From positions 61,973,884 through 62,037,883 of the forward strand of contig CM034547.1 of NCBI GenBank assembly GCA_020055645.1: a stretch of 64,000 nucleotides of DNA. Direction: 5' to 3'. Positions within the stretch are counted from its first letter, which is position 1; each line of letters opens with the position of its first letter. The DNA is from Tomocerus qinae. Taxonomy: Eukaryota > Arthropoda > Collembola > Entomobryomorpha > Tomoceridae. Under the pieces are notes generated by a model. That model ran no database searches. It saw only the letters and a program-made list of their open reading frames with translations, and was not told the DNA's origin. Positions 20,738 through 32,765 of the stretch are shown one piece after another. Both the position numbers and the translations under genes were made by a program.

Positions 20738-21200
20738 TCCTTTATTAAACAACATAAAAATCAAGACGAATTTTACGATTTCAATGATAAAATTGATTTA
20801 ACTTTTGTAGCGCCATTAAATTTATTAGGTAGATTAAAAAATACATTAACATATCTTTACAGGTGTGTAGATCAAAAATTTTCTACATTTCAATGTAGTA
20901 TTCTAAATAGGACAAGAAAACAACGCAACTATTTTAAATGGGCAGAGGATGAGGAACGAAAGTTGTGATGAAATTGTAGATTTGTGTATTCTATGGAATT
21001 CAGTTAAGTTAACTCAACTCTAGCCGAGCGAACTCAACAACTTTTACCAACACAGCCTTTTCAAGTGTGTTTCTGATCGTTTAATTACTCCAAAGAAAAT
21101 TAGAAATGACTTTATTCAAACTCAGAAAATAAGAGGGGCACATTGCCAGTCCAGTCTTATATCGCATGACTTAACTATGCAAGTAGTGTTTTATACTTAA
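20738..21200 (+). pseudogene. Possible decayed coding fragment, unidentified
   Basis: Two adjacent stop-bounded frames without ATG starts, 20738-20968 (76 codons) and 21024-21200 (58 codons, a different frame), have a protein-like mix of charged and aromatic residues, for example FKWAEDEERK and ITPKKIRNDF. The A-rich composition differs from neighbouring intron sequence. I do not recognise the protein. A frameshifted transposon remnant is possible, but open frames of this size also occur by chance here. Confidence 0.2.
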
Positions 21201-23742
21201 GTGTAAACCGAGGAAACACAAACGCTGTTATACAAGATTAATATATATAATCTCTGGAATAAGACTACATAAATATGCCATGCAGCTTTACTTCACCTAC
21301 TAGTCCATACATACAATAAGTATGTGAGTTTACTACTACTACTAAGTAAGACTAAATAAATGTAACAAAATAATGTCATGCGAAGCACGTGCCTTTCTCT
21401 TCCTTTCACTTACTCAAATCGTTTCCTTCTTCTTCAACTCATTTTCCTTCCTCCACTCTTGAAACTTTCTTTAAATGTCTTGAGTATTTCTCCCTGACTT
21501 GTCTTTGGCTTCCTTTGACATTACTACTCACTTCCTACCAACTAACTGCCATTTCAAGTACAAGAAACATTTGTTCGATTACTTTGTTTAACCAAAATTT
21601 TGTTTACAATTACTAGGGTCCTCTAATTAGTAAGTTAATTACTTACCATTCTCCGTTAATTTACTAATTTATCTTTTTTCCACTTTCTAATCAACTTTAG
21701 AACTTAGGTAAACAGTGACAATAAAATATTTAATGTAAAGGTAACAAACAACAAACTCATTAAATAATGACACCCGCGTTGAATTACGTATTATTCTGCT
21801 GAATTTGAATATTTCATTACTTCTCGTTATTTGTTTGTTTTTTGAAAACGCCCACTTTTCTTCTAATGTGCTGAGGGTTATCTACCCACACACTCTTGAG
21901 TTTGACTTTCTTCGGAGAACTGAGAAAGCTTTGAACCAACCCACCTACACCCATTTCTATTTTGTTTCATGATATACAAAAACAGAAATTCACTTCCAAT
22001 TATTACCAACTGTGACTTTTAGGTTTTCTCGTAATTTCCTTGCAGTCTATGGGATTAGTATTTGTTGTATCTTATTTAATGTAGTGGCTTTGTTTGAATT
22101 CAATTCAGAATTGCTTTTCACAACATTTAATAAGCCAAGCGTGGCACTTTGCAGAGCAGAGATATGATGCTCACTATTAGCTAACAAATTATACCGAAAG
22201 ACAATATGTTTTCTGTCAGTAACTAAATCAAATGGAAAATTTATCATGGAGAAACATGACTTATTGTTCCTGAACACGTGCCACGAGACGCGAATCGAAA
22301 CTCCATTGAAACTGAACATGTGCATTGTGCATAAATACATTATGTATGAGAAATTTCCACTATCTACTATGTCTGCATTACATATATTAACTTCCTCCTC
22401 TTACACAGCATTGTAATGTGCATAATAGATGAGCACACCTACGTAAATATACTCTATCTACATGGTACAAAAACAACCTACCCTCTTGTATAATACATCC
22501 ACCTTCAAATGCACATACAAATCATAAAATAACGTTTTTCACAGTTGATTTCTCCACAGACCTTTGGTAAGGTAGAGCTAAGCATTCGCACGATGATACA
22601 ATAACAATATTTGGCAGTGCATAAAAATATTTTCCTACCATTATCTGTTGTTTCTCAATGTCAATGTCAAGGAATTTTGAAAAACAAGGTTTGCTTTTTT
22701 CCGTGCTGCGTAAAAAAATCTACTTCAACCGGAAGAATGATTATCCATAAAGGTACAATAGGAATATGAAAAGCAATAGTTTATGGCATGACGTTTTTTA
22801 TAAAACAGATGTTATCTACAGATGCTTTCATCACAGATATCGCTACGCAGTACGTACCACTATCTCAAGGCACTTAATACCTTGTGGTTTAAGCTAAAAG
22901 AGTGCATATAAAACTCATGTTGCTTTTAATTCCAACTTGTTTGCAATTGGTGACTAAACTGTGACTAAACGGCCTGTAGCACAATTTAGGAAATGCATTT
23001 TTTAGGGTAGGAGAAGGAGGGGTGGCGTTATCTGAGCTAATCTGCCCTAGGACAGGTTCAAAATATTAATATTAAGAAGTAAAGTGACAGTAATATTAGA
23101 AAGGGCTGGTGGTGCACATATGGAATAGATAATGGATACAATGAAGCATAGTACATAGGTAGTGAGTGCAGCAGAGCAGAGGACCACATCTAAGAGTGGG
23201 ATTGGGAATTCCAATAATGAGCGTAATGTAATAAGATAGAAACAGGTAGAGGAATATAATGTAATGTAATACAGGGTGGGTAATGGAATATATTGCGATA
23301 ATATAATGGAGGTTAGGTTATAAATAGGTTGCCTTGCTCTCTTCTCTCATCACATCATCCTCTCCCCTTTCATTCCGCCACCAAAGACTACAAGGGAAAT
23401 ATGTAAAAGAAAAAGAGGAGGAAGAAAAAAGTCCTGAGAGAGTTAAACGAGCAAAGTAGAGAGGGAAAGAGCATGCAATACACTTCAAGACACTTCTCTC
23501 TCTATCTCCTCTTACAGAATCCTCTAACTATAATACCCGAATATATATATATTATACTAGTTATGAAATATAGTAGTGAGACATGGGATTGCATGGGAAG
23601 CCATGTGATGTGGATGTGATATGGTCTGGCCTGTTCTTTCACGCACTAATGTAATGTAATGCAATGAAGACTCTTCTTTCCTCTCTCCTCGTTTTTTCAG
23701 ATGATGAACGAGTTAGAGAGTAAAATAAAATTAGAGGAGAAT

Positions 23743-23834
23743 GAGAGTGGAACAAAGTATAAAGAGGTTGTTGGAAATAAGCGGTCTTTTCCTTTGGCTT
23801 CCCTTCCAACAACCATTTACATTGCATTACTCTC
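23743..23834 (+). ncRNA. Pre-miRNA-like hairpin candidate
   Basis: A perfect 11-bp inverted repeat GGTTGTTGGAA (23766-23776) / TTCCAACAACC (23804-23814) surrounds a 27-nt loop. Outside it, TATAAA can pair imperfectly with TTTACA, and GAGAGT (23743-23748) pairs with ACTCTC (23829-23834), giving a roughly 92-nt imperfect hairpin of pre-miRNA size. Either strand could be transcribed. Chance hairpins are common in intronic DNA. Confidence 0.2.
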
Positions 23835-23844
23835 GATAGTTCGT

Positions 23845-23867
23845 TCTCTCTCTCTCTCTCTCTCTCT
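23845..23867 (+). repeat. (TC)n microsatellite / GAGA-type tract
   Basis: An uninterrupted TC dinucleotide run of about 11.5 units. In arthropods such tracts can act as GAGA-factor sites. It is followed at once by a GC-richer stretch with an ETS-like GCGGAAGT (23904-23911) and a palindromic E-box TCACGTGA (23943-23950). Confidence 0.8.
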
Positions 23868-26800
23868 GTGTTCGGTGAGGTAACATTGTACTACGTTGTG
23901 GCGGCGGAAGTTCCTATTCAGGGGCTTTTGACACCTTTTCCGTCACGTGAAGGACATCAACACGCAATTAATCATTTGGACAAGAGAATTCTAAATTTCA
24001 CATAACACTCTGAGAAATTATGTCCCGTTACATTCCATTATAAACTACATTCTACCCGGCATGCTAATTTATACTGTGCATTTCACTACCTACTTGTAGT
24101 TCACTGAATAATGCTAATAGATACTTGTAATTCCCTGGTATGCCATGCAAATCTAAGTAGGTCTCTCTCATTATTGTTACTACCATGTATCCACTACAAA
24201 GACACTCTTCAGAACTCTATATATTAACTATTTATACATGATGTTTGTGCCTGTCTATACTCTGCACTGCAGTCAAATGAAAATGAAGCAGCCGTGCCAT
24301 GGCTGTGGCTTAGACTCACTGGGTTAACCGATAAAAGTACATATCTACATAGCAAAAGCATCTGATAGGTTTTAATCAGATAGGAAGATGGATAGAATAG
24401 ATGACTATACATTCCATCATGTCAACTTCCATGATTCACCTAAAATGCAACTCCATGCACAATTTCTCCAGAATTCCATTTCACAGTCCAGAATCCAGGA
24501 CGCGACAGTTTGCGAATAGCACCATTGCACTGCCTGGTGTCGGCTTTACACTCTCCCTAACAAACTTGAGTCCTATAGTCATTTGTGTATTAGATATGTT
24601 ACATAATATATCTATTAGCAAACTCATATTACCTTTCACTCACTCAGCCCACTCTCTACCAACCGAGAAGGAAACCAAAGCACCTACTACTCCCAATCAG
24701 TTTCTCTCTCGCTTCGCTCTACTTCCATTTTAGTTTATGAAAAGCTCATGATCATCATCACTAGCTCAATGAATCACCACTCTGAATTGAACTCAACTAC
24801 ACATACTGAAATCCAGACTAGTTCCGTTGTTCCATTCCTTCCGTCCGCTTTTCTCTCAAAAACGAATTGCTCCATCGAAAATATCTGCAGATTGTAGTAG
24901 GTTGTTATATCTAGATAGATGATCCTTCATACTACTTAGTATACGGACAGGAAACAGAGCTATACTCTCTACAGGGAAATAATGGACGGACATAGAAAAC
25001 ATTGAATCAATTAGAGCTGAGGTGACGAGCTATTATCTTCACCCCATGCATTCCCTTTCCTTTCAATCTACCATTTCTTCCCTAATATCAGTCATTAACA
25101 ATAGGATATTATATACAAAGACAAAATGAGTTTTCACTGCACTATATGCCCAACTATTTTAAGCATACTACATGCATATACATTTGCATTAACTACGTCA
25201 GCCAAAAAGCTTACTGCAATATGTTCATGACATTCTTACATCATAAAATTAGATCTAGAGACTTAAGTAAAAAGACTGGGAATTTGTTTCTTTAGAGTGT
25301 TACCTCAATTTTTGGTATTCCTCCGTGCATTTGCTTACATAACTCTCTGTATTGCATTCACATACCAAATAAGCACTCATCCTATCTTTCGTGCCAAGAT
25401 GAGTCACGAGATACTGCGAGTATAACTCTGCTATCTATCATCAAAATCAAATGGAACCCCCACTGAATATTTCTCTTTCTTTGGTTTCTGTCTCGTGGGA
25501 GCTTTGGAACTTTCTTACCCTTTTCTTTCTCTACATTGCTTTGAATTGCTGCAATAAAAACCGCTTTGATTGTAACGTTGGCTTGTGTTTCTTTCTAGGT
25601 ATATAAAGTATGTGCTACTAACTATTACAATGCACCGACAGATTATAGCAAAGGTAAAACAGCTATCTGTCTTAGCTCTCTATTGAGACACCGTTCTATA
25701 GAATGGTAAATGTTTCCAAAGGATACTTTGGCTTTCGTAATGACATTTCTCATTGTGAAAGTAACAACCTTTAAATTGCCCGAAGCAGCTGGAAGCCCAT
25801 TTATGTCAATGTCCTACAAGAACACAACCTTTATACAATTAAATCACAATATCAGTACGTTTCTCCAGTTTGATGTACAAAACAATTCTATAAAATAATT
25901 TATACAAATCATTACTAACATACATACATGTCCAGGCGGAATCTGATAAAGTACTACATGCTGCGAGATATACTACCGTGCAAGTATTTAATTCATTACT
26001 ATAAGCATCAATTAAATAATAATCAACGCTTCGAATCACTAAAACTATGTGCTGCTGAATTGTCAATTTGTCAATGAGCTATAACTATAACAGTGTTGAG
26101 TACAATTTAATATTCCCCACCCAAAATTTTAAGGATGACCGAAGACATTTTCATTATTCATAGAAAGAGAATATACAAGCGTATCACATGACTATAGGGA
26201 AAAGTATTATAACTAATTAACTAAGAACGGGAAATGATATTACTGTATAATACTGTTTTAGCTTTGCAGGATCATAATGTTGAGTGACGAGTGCAGTGCT
26301 CACTGTCAGTGCACTATTTCTATTGCAGCTTGTCAAGTGCTTTCTCTTTTGGTTATACGAAGAAAAGAGCAAGAAGAAAAGGGAACAAACTCCAAAGTGT
26401 CACGAACAGGATAGTCAAGTAAGAAGGAAGTGGCTCGTGGCGATTTGAGTCATCTGATGTTAAGTACTACATCCTTACAGCATCCTATTCTATCTACTCT
26501 TCCTTCCTGTCACTAATACACATATACAAGGGTACATGGTACACGTAAATACCAAAGTACTACTGTATACGAGATTTTCTGCAGAAATATGAGATGTAGG
26601 AGGGAGTACCTATGGATAGCGTGTCACAAGAGAGTATATATAAGAAAGCACGTAGTGGGTTTGCAACTCACCAAAAACGAAATGACAAGACTTGGTTGAG
26701 GATTTACAAAAAACGAAGCCTAAGAAAAGAGAAAAAAAGATGAAAGGACAGGACAGGGAACGGAGGATACAGATATATCAATGCATAGTAATATTATACA

Positions 26801-29800
26801 ATAATAGAACTCGCCTCGTTGCGTACAACCGACAAGAGTCTTTACTCGTGTCATGCCATCATTGAATCCTACACACGAACATACGGCTTGCAAATACACA
26901 AGTACACAGATGACAATACTTGCCTGTCATATCAAACCATTACATTACACTGCTATTCTAAGCAAGAATTACGTATCATACTGGGATATAATATCATGAA
27001 GAATTGCCATCCTATACATAGTCTTACTTCTATAACTATAATATGAAGATTTAATAGGCAGTTGCAATAATGCATACACCTTCCTAGTATTCATACTAAA
27101 CATACTTTACACAAGGTTTGTGTGGTAGTTGAACATTGGGAGCAGAAGGACCTTAGGTAGTGTAAGTGTAAGTTGCACTATAGACTCACTCGACTCAACG
27201 ACCGAAATCCTTTATTGCACTCTACACTGCCATAAAATGTCTATTGAACGTCTCCAAGTGCTGATATATTTCTCGAGAGACTTCATGTCCAAGACCAAGA
27301 AGACCCCACATACATTTCCCGTCTTTCCATTATCTACGCACAAACTCATGCAAATCCATTCATCCTATTCCTATCCTCTTCTCATGCTATACAAATCTAT
27401 CCTGAGTTTTCTACGCTCAGAACGGAATAAGCTTAGCTTAGCTCAACTCAAGTATTTTCTTCTATTCCAAATTCTGTTTTTTTACTTTTCTACATCACAC
27501 AACAGATAACTTTGCTTTAAGCTCTTTCCAACTCAAATCACATTACTTAAGCATTTTCCTATCTCATTTGCAACTATATCGCTCCGCTAAAGTCGGAGTG
27601 AAACACGAGACTCTTAAAGCGAATGGCACATACCTATACAAAAGATCCCAGGTTTAATAACCTATCTCTTGCTACTTTCTTTTAAATATGATTTTTGACA
27701 ATGACAGGGAAAGACACATGATATTTTCTGACATATAAGCAGTAAGGTAGTAAATAAAAGTCCCTAACCTCTCTTTTGTTCACTATTACTTCCTACACAC
27801 TTCCTTTATTTCGGTGCATAATAAATATGTAGATGTGTATATTATTGTGGAAAAGTTTAGAGTAAAGTACATGCGGGAACATTGTACTATTAATGTCACC
27901 GTTTTCCTTTTAGCTATATAAATTCTCTTTATTTAGGATCAACCACTCATTCCTGAATTATGACTTTCAGTTTATATATAGTAGGCCATTGCCTTACAAT
28001 AGGAGTAGATACTCAGAAATAGGAGTTAGGGACCCACTTGAATTGCTTAGCTCTCCTCATAACACATAAATACACAGCCGTGGTAAACCCGTTGCACTAA
28101 AATGCATTTAGTTAGCAACATATACAACTTCCAACAAAACTATCAGTCAATTCCCCCTTTTCAGCTATTCTAATAAAAGACGACTCACTTTACTTTTGTT
28201 GGTTAGCTGTGCTTTTCTCTAGTCTGTAGTGTACTACTCTGTCGCTTGCTCTTTCAGTGATTTCCTATTGCCATCCGTCTCCACTCTTTTCTCTTCTCCA
28301 TTCTCTGCGTTTTAAGGTATAGAATCTTTTTATGTCCTAATGTGTTTTCCAAATCCCTCTTTGTCATGTGCACTATTTATGGAGGAGAAAGACACATTAG
28401 GAGCGGATTTACACAATTTGAATTTGAAACCCTCCCATTCGGTTCTACCGGTGAATTTTATTGAGCTCAATTTCAACTCTTTCAGCTCAACTCACTCCTG
28501 CCTTAGGACTGTCCTTTAGGCATCTATTGCTTTCTACCTATATCCACTTACAGATATTTACCCCTATAGTAGATATGGTAGGGCAATTTATGTATTATGA
28601 AGTGTGTTGAAAAACTACACAATGCAGTGGAGACGGAAAGCAATTTTAACTTTCGGAAACGAATATCTAATTTAAAGTTTTTCTTTCCTGTGCCATTTCA
28701 ACGGTTCTCTTCCAATCAGTTACTTCGCTATGCAGGAAGGCATAATTTATCTTTGAGCTAGTGACTGGGTTAAAAGGTTTATAAATATGGTAATAGAATA
28801 ACTCGGATGTTATCTATTCATTGTCCCATTCGGCTTTTATCGTTGCGAGAGTTAAAGTTAAGTTATTGCTCTAAAGGGCTTAATTTCCATTGTTTCAGAA
28901 ATTCACACATACATTTACGACTAAATTGAAGGTACTGAAATCAAATCAAGTCAAAAGCAGTAGATCACGGTAATTGGAAAGGCTTTGTCTCTGGAAAGCT
29001 ATGGATCAAAGTTATCTTTAGTGTTTCAATTTAATTTGTGTGTTTATTAAGCATTTTAACAATGAGACTTAAAATAATAGCAACAGTTACAGTTACACCG
29101 ATTCTCTCAGATCTCTAGAAACAGAACGGTACTTGTGAATTGATATGGCTTTATTAGTACTCTGTCATCAACATAATATTTCATTATGTTGACTGTGTAA
29201 ACAACAACGGAATATGATAGAACAGAAACACTTAGTATTATCAAGGATCTAAACCGCTGGAGTGAATAGACATGAATATTATCGTTCCAGAACAGTCCTG
29301 GGATAAATCCCTTTCCTGATTTGTATTCCTTCCTCATATTATGTGGAGAGCCTCTGAATGCACAACTTTCAACGATCGTACACACTCGTCTCGTTTTTAT
29401 GAACCACGTTAATTATTATCAACCTCATCTCCTAGCCATAACGATTCTTATGTTTTCTAATGTCACGTCATGTCATGTTGATGGTACTTTTACTAAAGAT
29501 AAGATTTATATATACTTGACACGTACGCAGTCTAGTCTACGCTGATATAAAACAGAAAACCATTGAAAAATGCGTAGAGAGTTAGGAATGAGCCGGAGAG
29601 ATATATTAAGGGGATTTCTTCCAACATTGTGCTTTACACGCATTTTATTTGCGTGTGAATATTTCCTGCATACCTTTCCTTATGCTCCTCCATACATTCC
29701 ACCTACTACCTATCTATCTTACGATTAACCCTACTGTGTGAGTGTGTGCCTTTTTAAACAAGAGAGAAAATTCCACGGAATAGATTCCTGTGTAATTGAA

Positions 29801-32020
29801 TCGGCGTTAGTTCGGCTTGAAGAAAATGCAAATGACACCCTTTATTTATAAGGCAACTCAAAATGTTTTCTTTCTGAGGATTCTGTCCACTTTGGAAAAG
29901 GTCCAAATCACACGACAAAATAGAACTCATGATACATATAATGAAACACTCTAGCATACTAAATTCACTTTGCTCTCGTTTAATTTACTCGCGGTAAGTT
30001 GTGGTTCTTTCCACGGCTGAATTATAACGGGATTAATAATATCCCTCCAGTTTACTTATTTTTCCCATAAAAATGTCCTTCAGTTTGATGAAGAACTTTT
30101 GCTAGTTTTCTGTAGCAAATATCACAGCTTTTATAAAGTGTTCCAATTTATGCAGATCGTTATTAAAAGCACATCTAAATTCATGAAATTGTCACTGCTT
30201 CTTACGAATTCTATTATAATGGTCCTTAGCAATGCATCGTGGAATTCAAGAATGACAATAAATACGAGTATTCAGACGTTATTCATTCTACTCCACGTTT
30301 GTGTTCCACGTTTATCAACTAAAGCTACGAATGTACAAAGAGGAGCACATGGATTAAAACAAAACAGCCGATTGTTGGTTTTCGGTTTACATACATTGAC
30401 TTGAATTGAATTGAATAAGCCCACATTCTTGAGTTAGCTAGAATTCATACTGAAACGTATTTATTACCGTGGATGTGGATATTCGCCTAGCGCTGTTAAC
30501 TCTTATTTAGCATTCAAACAAAACAGATGAGATAATTAAAGAGAATCTAGTTTTGTTTTATGTAGTTACTGCGTCGGCAAATTCAGCAGTTCTCACTTTC
30601 TGCATAATGTTATTTGGATTTGCTAGAATTAGGAGTGGAGAGGCTATAGAGACTGAGTTTAACTGACTTGACTTTGTTTGTCTAACTTGAAACGGAGGCA
30701 TTACTGCTGTAGTTGTACTAATGTAATGTGACATGCCGTCATGTAATTATGTGCTTCTCGCATATTTTCTTGATATTATTATCATCATCGTCTTCTTAGG
30801 AAAACTTGGCGTTACACTTTCCAGACTTTGGCCCAAGCTACGATAATTATATTTGGCTGTCAAGGAGGCTTTTATGCTACTCTCCATTCTAACTGCACAT
30901 ACCTTAAGTACATACACGCTTTTGATGCAACTTGCAACAACAAGAGTTAACAATATTAAATGACATGACAAAGACAAGATGTCCTAGTGTACTCTTAACC
31001 CTTTACGTTTATACAGCATTCTTATATTATCTGACAAACTAAATATGTTGTCGCCAATAATAATACTATATATGCATATATATTTGTGGTACTACCTATA
31101 CAGAAGCTATATAATATGTTGCAATTTGGAGACACGACTATCTATATCATATAGCATTGCTCATGACCATTCTAGTAGTCAACTTTAGAAACTACCAAAA
31201 TGCATAGTCATTCTAACAGGCTAAACTTTAGTGGAGGAGACGATAGAAGTTGGCTAACTCTGAGCTGTAGGATTGCTCCGTCGTCTCCTCAGTTTCTTTG
31301 ACTTTCCTAATCCTTATCTCATGTCAGCATTTGTGTTCTCTCATGAATAACCTAATGTTCACTCTGGATTATCATGGCATGATTATTACATGTGATTATT
31401 ATCATAGTAGGCGATAACGTAGTCGTTACCATCATCTAAGCTTTATCCTTTATCTTCTAAAGAATTCCTTGTAGTATTCTTGCTTTGCTTAGTCCCTTAC
31501 GAAATGTACATAAACTTACGACTACATATTGTTACTCTCCTGTTATGCATGAACTTTCTCCATTTGTTATGAGTCTTTGTCTACCTGGGCTCTCCAATGG
31601 AATCCTCAACTTATATTTACCTTATCTTACAAACTCCTTTCTTTGTCTTTATCTCTAGATACTACTTTCTCCATTAAACTTTGTCAAATATTGTTTTCAC
31701 AAACTCAGGAGACAGCAATTTAAATTACATAGGCAAGGCACAACTTTTTTCAGCCTCATTACTTATATTAAAATATTATTCACTTCATACATAACCAAAA
31801 GAGATGCCTAATTGGCGGCTCTACAAACTCATACGTGAAAATGTTATTATGAATGACCACGCTTTGAAATATCTTATTAAACTTATTGAATGAAATAAAT
31901 CTCCAAAAAATCAATTTTAATTAATCGCTCAGTAAAAACAAAGCGATATGGCCTTAACTCAATCTATTTTCAGCATAAATGAATTTAAATTAAACGCTAA
32001 GTAAAAACAAAAAGGCTTAC

Positions 32021-32250
32021 CTCTGCAGCAGGTTTTCCTCCTCGTGAAATACACTCGAGTTGTATTTCGCGATCTTCAGTCGTCGGAAGAAAATCACCCT
32101 GAATAATTTCTGGAGGTTGAGTTGGTACCTCCACAGTCAATTTGGCATTTGCTGAACGTAATTCCCTGGTTCCATCAGCAGGACCCACTTGGCACTGGAA
32201 AATTGCGTCGTCTTCAAGTGTCACATGGTCTATTACCAATGTGTAGTCAC
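32021..32250 (-). CDS. kirre/rst: kirre/roughest-like gene, exon B: end of Ig1 and start of Ig2
   Basis: This 230-bp exon has an acceptor GATGCAG ending at 32251 and a donor GTAAGC starting at 32020. It enters in phase 1 and leaves in phase 0. It completes Ig1: DYTLVIDH, then AIFQCQVGP with the second Ig1 cysteine, then AKLTVEVP. It opens Ig2 with PPEIIQGD, TTEDREIQLEC (first Ig2 cysteine) and GGKPAAE. These blocks are nearly invariant in Kirre/Roughest/Neph adhesion molecules. The protein is a type I surface receptor that binds Nephrin/Hibris/SNS-type partners in myoblast fusion, eye patterning and slit-diaphragm-like structures (family knowledge). Confidence 0.94.
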
Positions 32251-32341
32251 CTGCATCATAAATGTCAGAGCATATTAATCAATTTCCATACTTGCCCTCA
32301 TTTTGCATCAGCAGAGTGTGTCATGCATATTTATTACATAC
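32251..32341 (-). other. 91-bp intron between exons A and B
   Basis: GTATGT at its 5' end (32341-32336) and GATGCAG at its 3' end (to 32251). It interrupts the Gly codon after the EEEG block in phase 1. It is tiny beside the neighbouring introns. Confidence 0.9.
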
Positions 32342-32765
32342 CTTCTTCTTCACTTCCAATCATTCTGTATCTATCGTATCCGACCAGACTTCGATCCACT
32401 CCCATTCCGAACCCGTCTCTCGTCCATTGCAATGTCCCTGCTTTATTGATGACGCTGCAAGCGAGTGTGACAGTGTCACCCAGAGTTGCAGTCTGATTGT
32501 CGGGAGTGCGTCGAAATTGTTGCTGGGGAACATGGGTAGCTGTGGAGAGCCGAGGAGCCCAAAGAAGCATTAGCCACCAAAGGAGCCATGAGGGATACAG
32601 TCTTTTATTCCATAGTACACTTGAACTTCTACTAAGTCTTATATTTCTTCCATTTCTTCTAGATATACTCGTTAGGCTACAACAATTAATAGAGGAGCTT
32701 AAGAGGCTGTTGCTGCCGCTACTACTGCGTTCTGTAGTCTCAGCCATTTGGCACCATCCAGAGTC
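32342..32765 (-). CDS. kirre/rst: kirre/roughest-like gene, exon A: start codon, signal segment and most of Ig1
   Basis: Coding starts at the ATG at 32747-32745 (context CCAAATGGC, a good eukaryotic start), 18 nt inside an exon whose acceptor GAATTGCAG ends at 32766; an upstream 5' UTR exon is therefore expected. The translated part is 135 codons plus one base. The first 48 or so residues are Ser/Arg-rich, followed by a hydrophobic signal core LYPSWLLWWLMLLWAP. Ig1 follows: FRRTPDNQTA (an N-glycosylation sequon), Cys in VTLACSV, Trp in LQWTRDGFG and RMIGSEEEG at the donor. An in-frame ATG 33 nt further upstream lies before the acceptor and is probably intronic. The n-region is long for a signal peptide. 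Confidence 0.92.

Larger units (their letters stand above)
18673..32020 (-). other. 13.3-kb intron between exons B and C
   Basis: Bounded by donor GTAAGC (32020-32015) and the acceptor CAG at 18675-18673 on the minus strand. I see no exon inside it. The part next to exon C (about 18721-19020) is strongly C/T-rich on the plus strand, hence purine-rich in the transcript, with short TCTA repeats near 18880. It also holds a possible decayed coding fragment (20738-21200), a (TAATG)n run (23647-23666), a hairpin (23743-23834) and a candidate regulatory cluster (23845-23950). The remainder shows nothing I can name. Confidence 0.8.
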
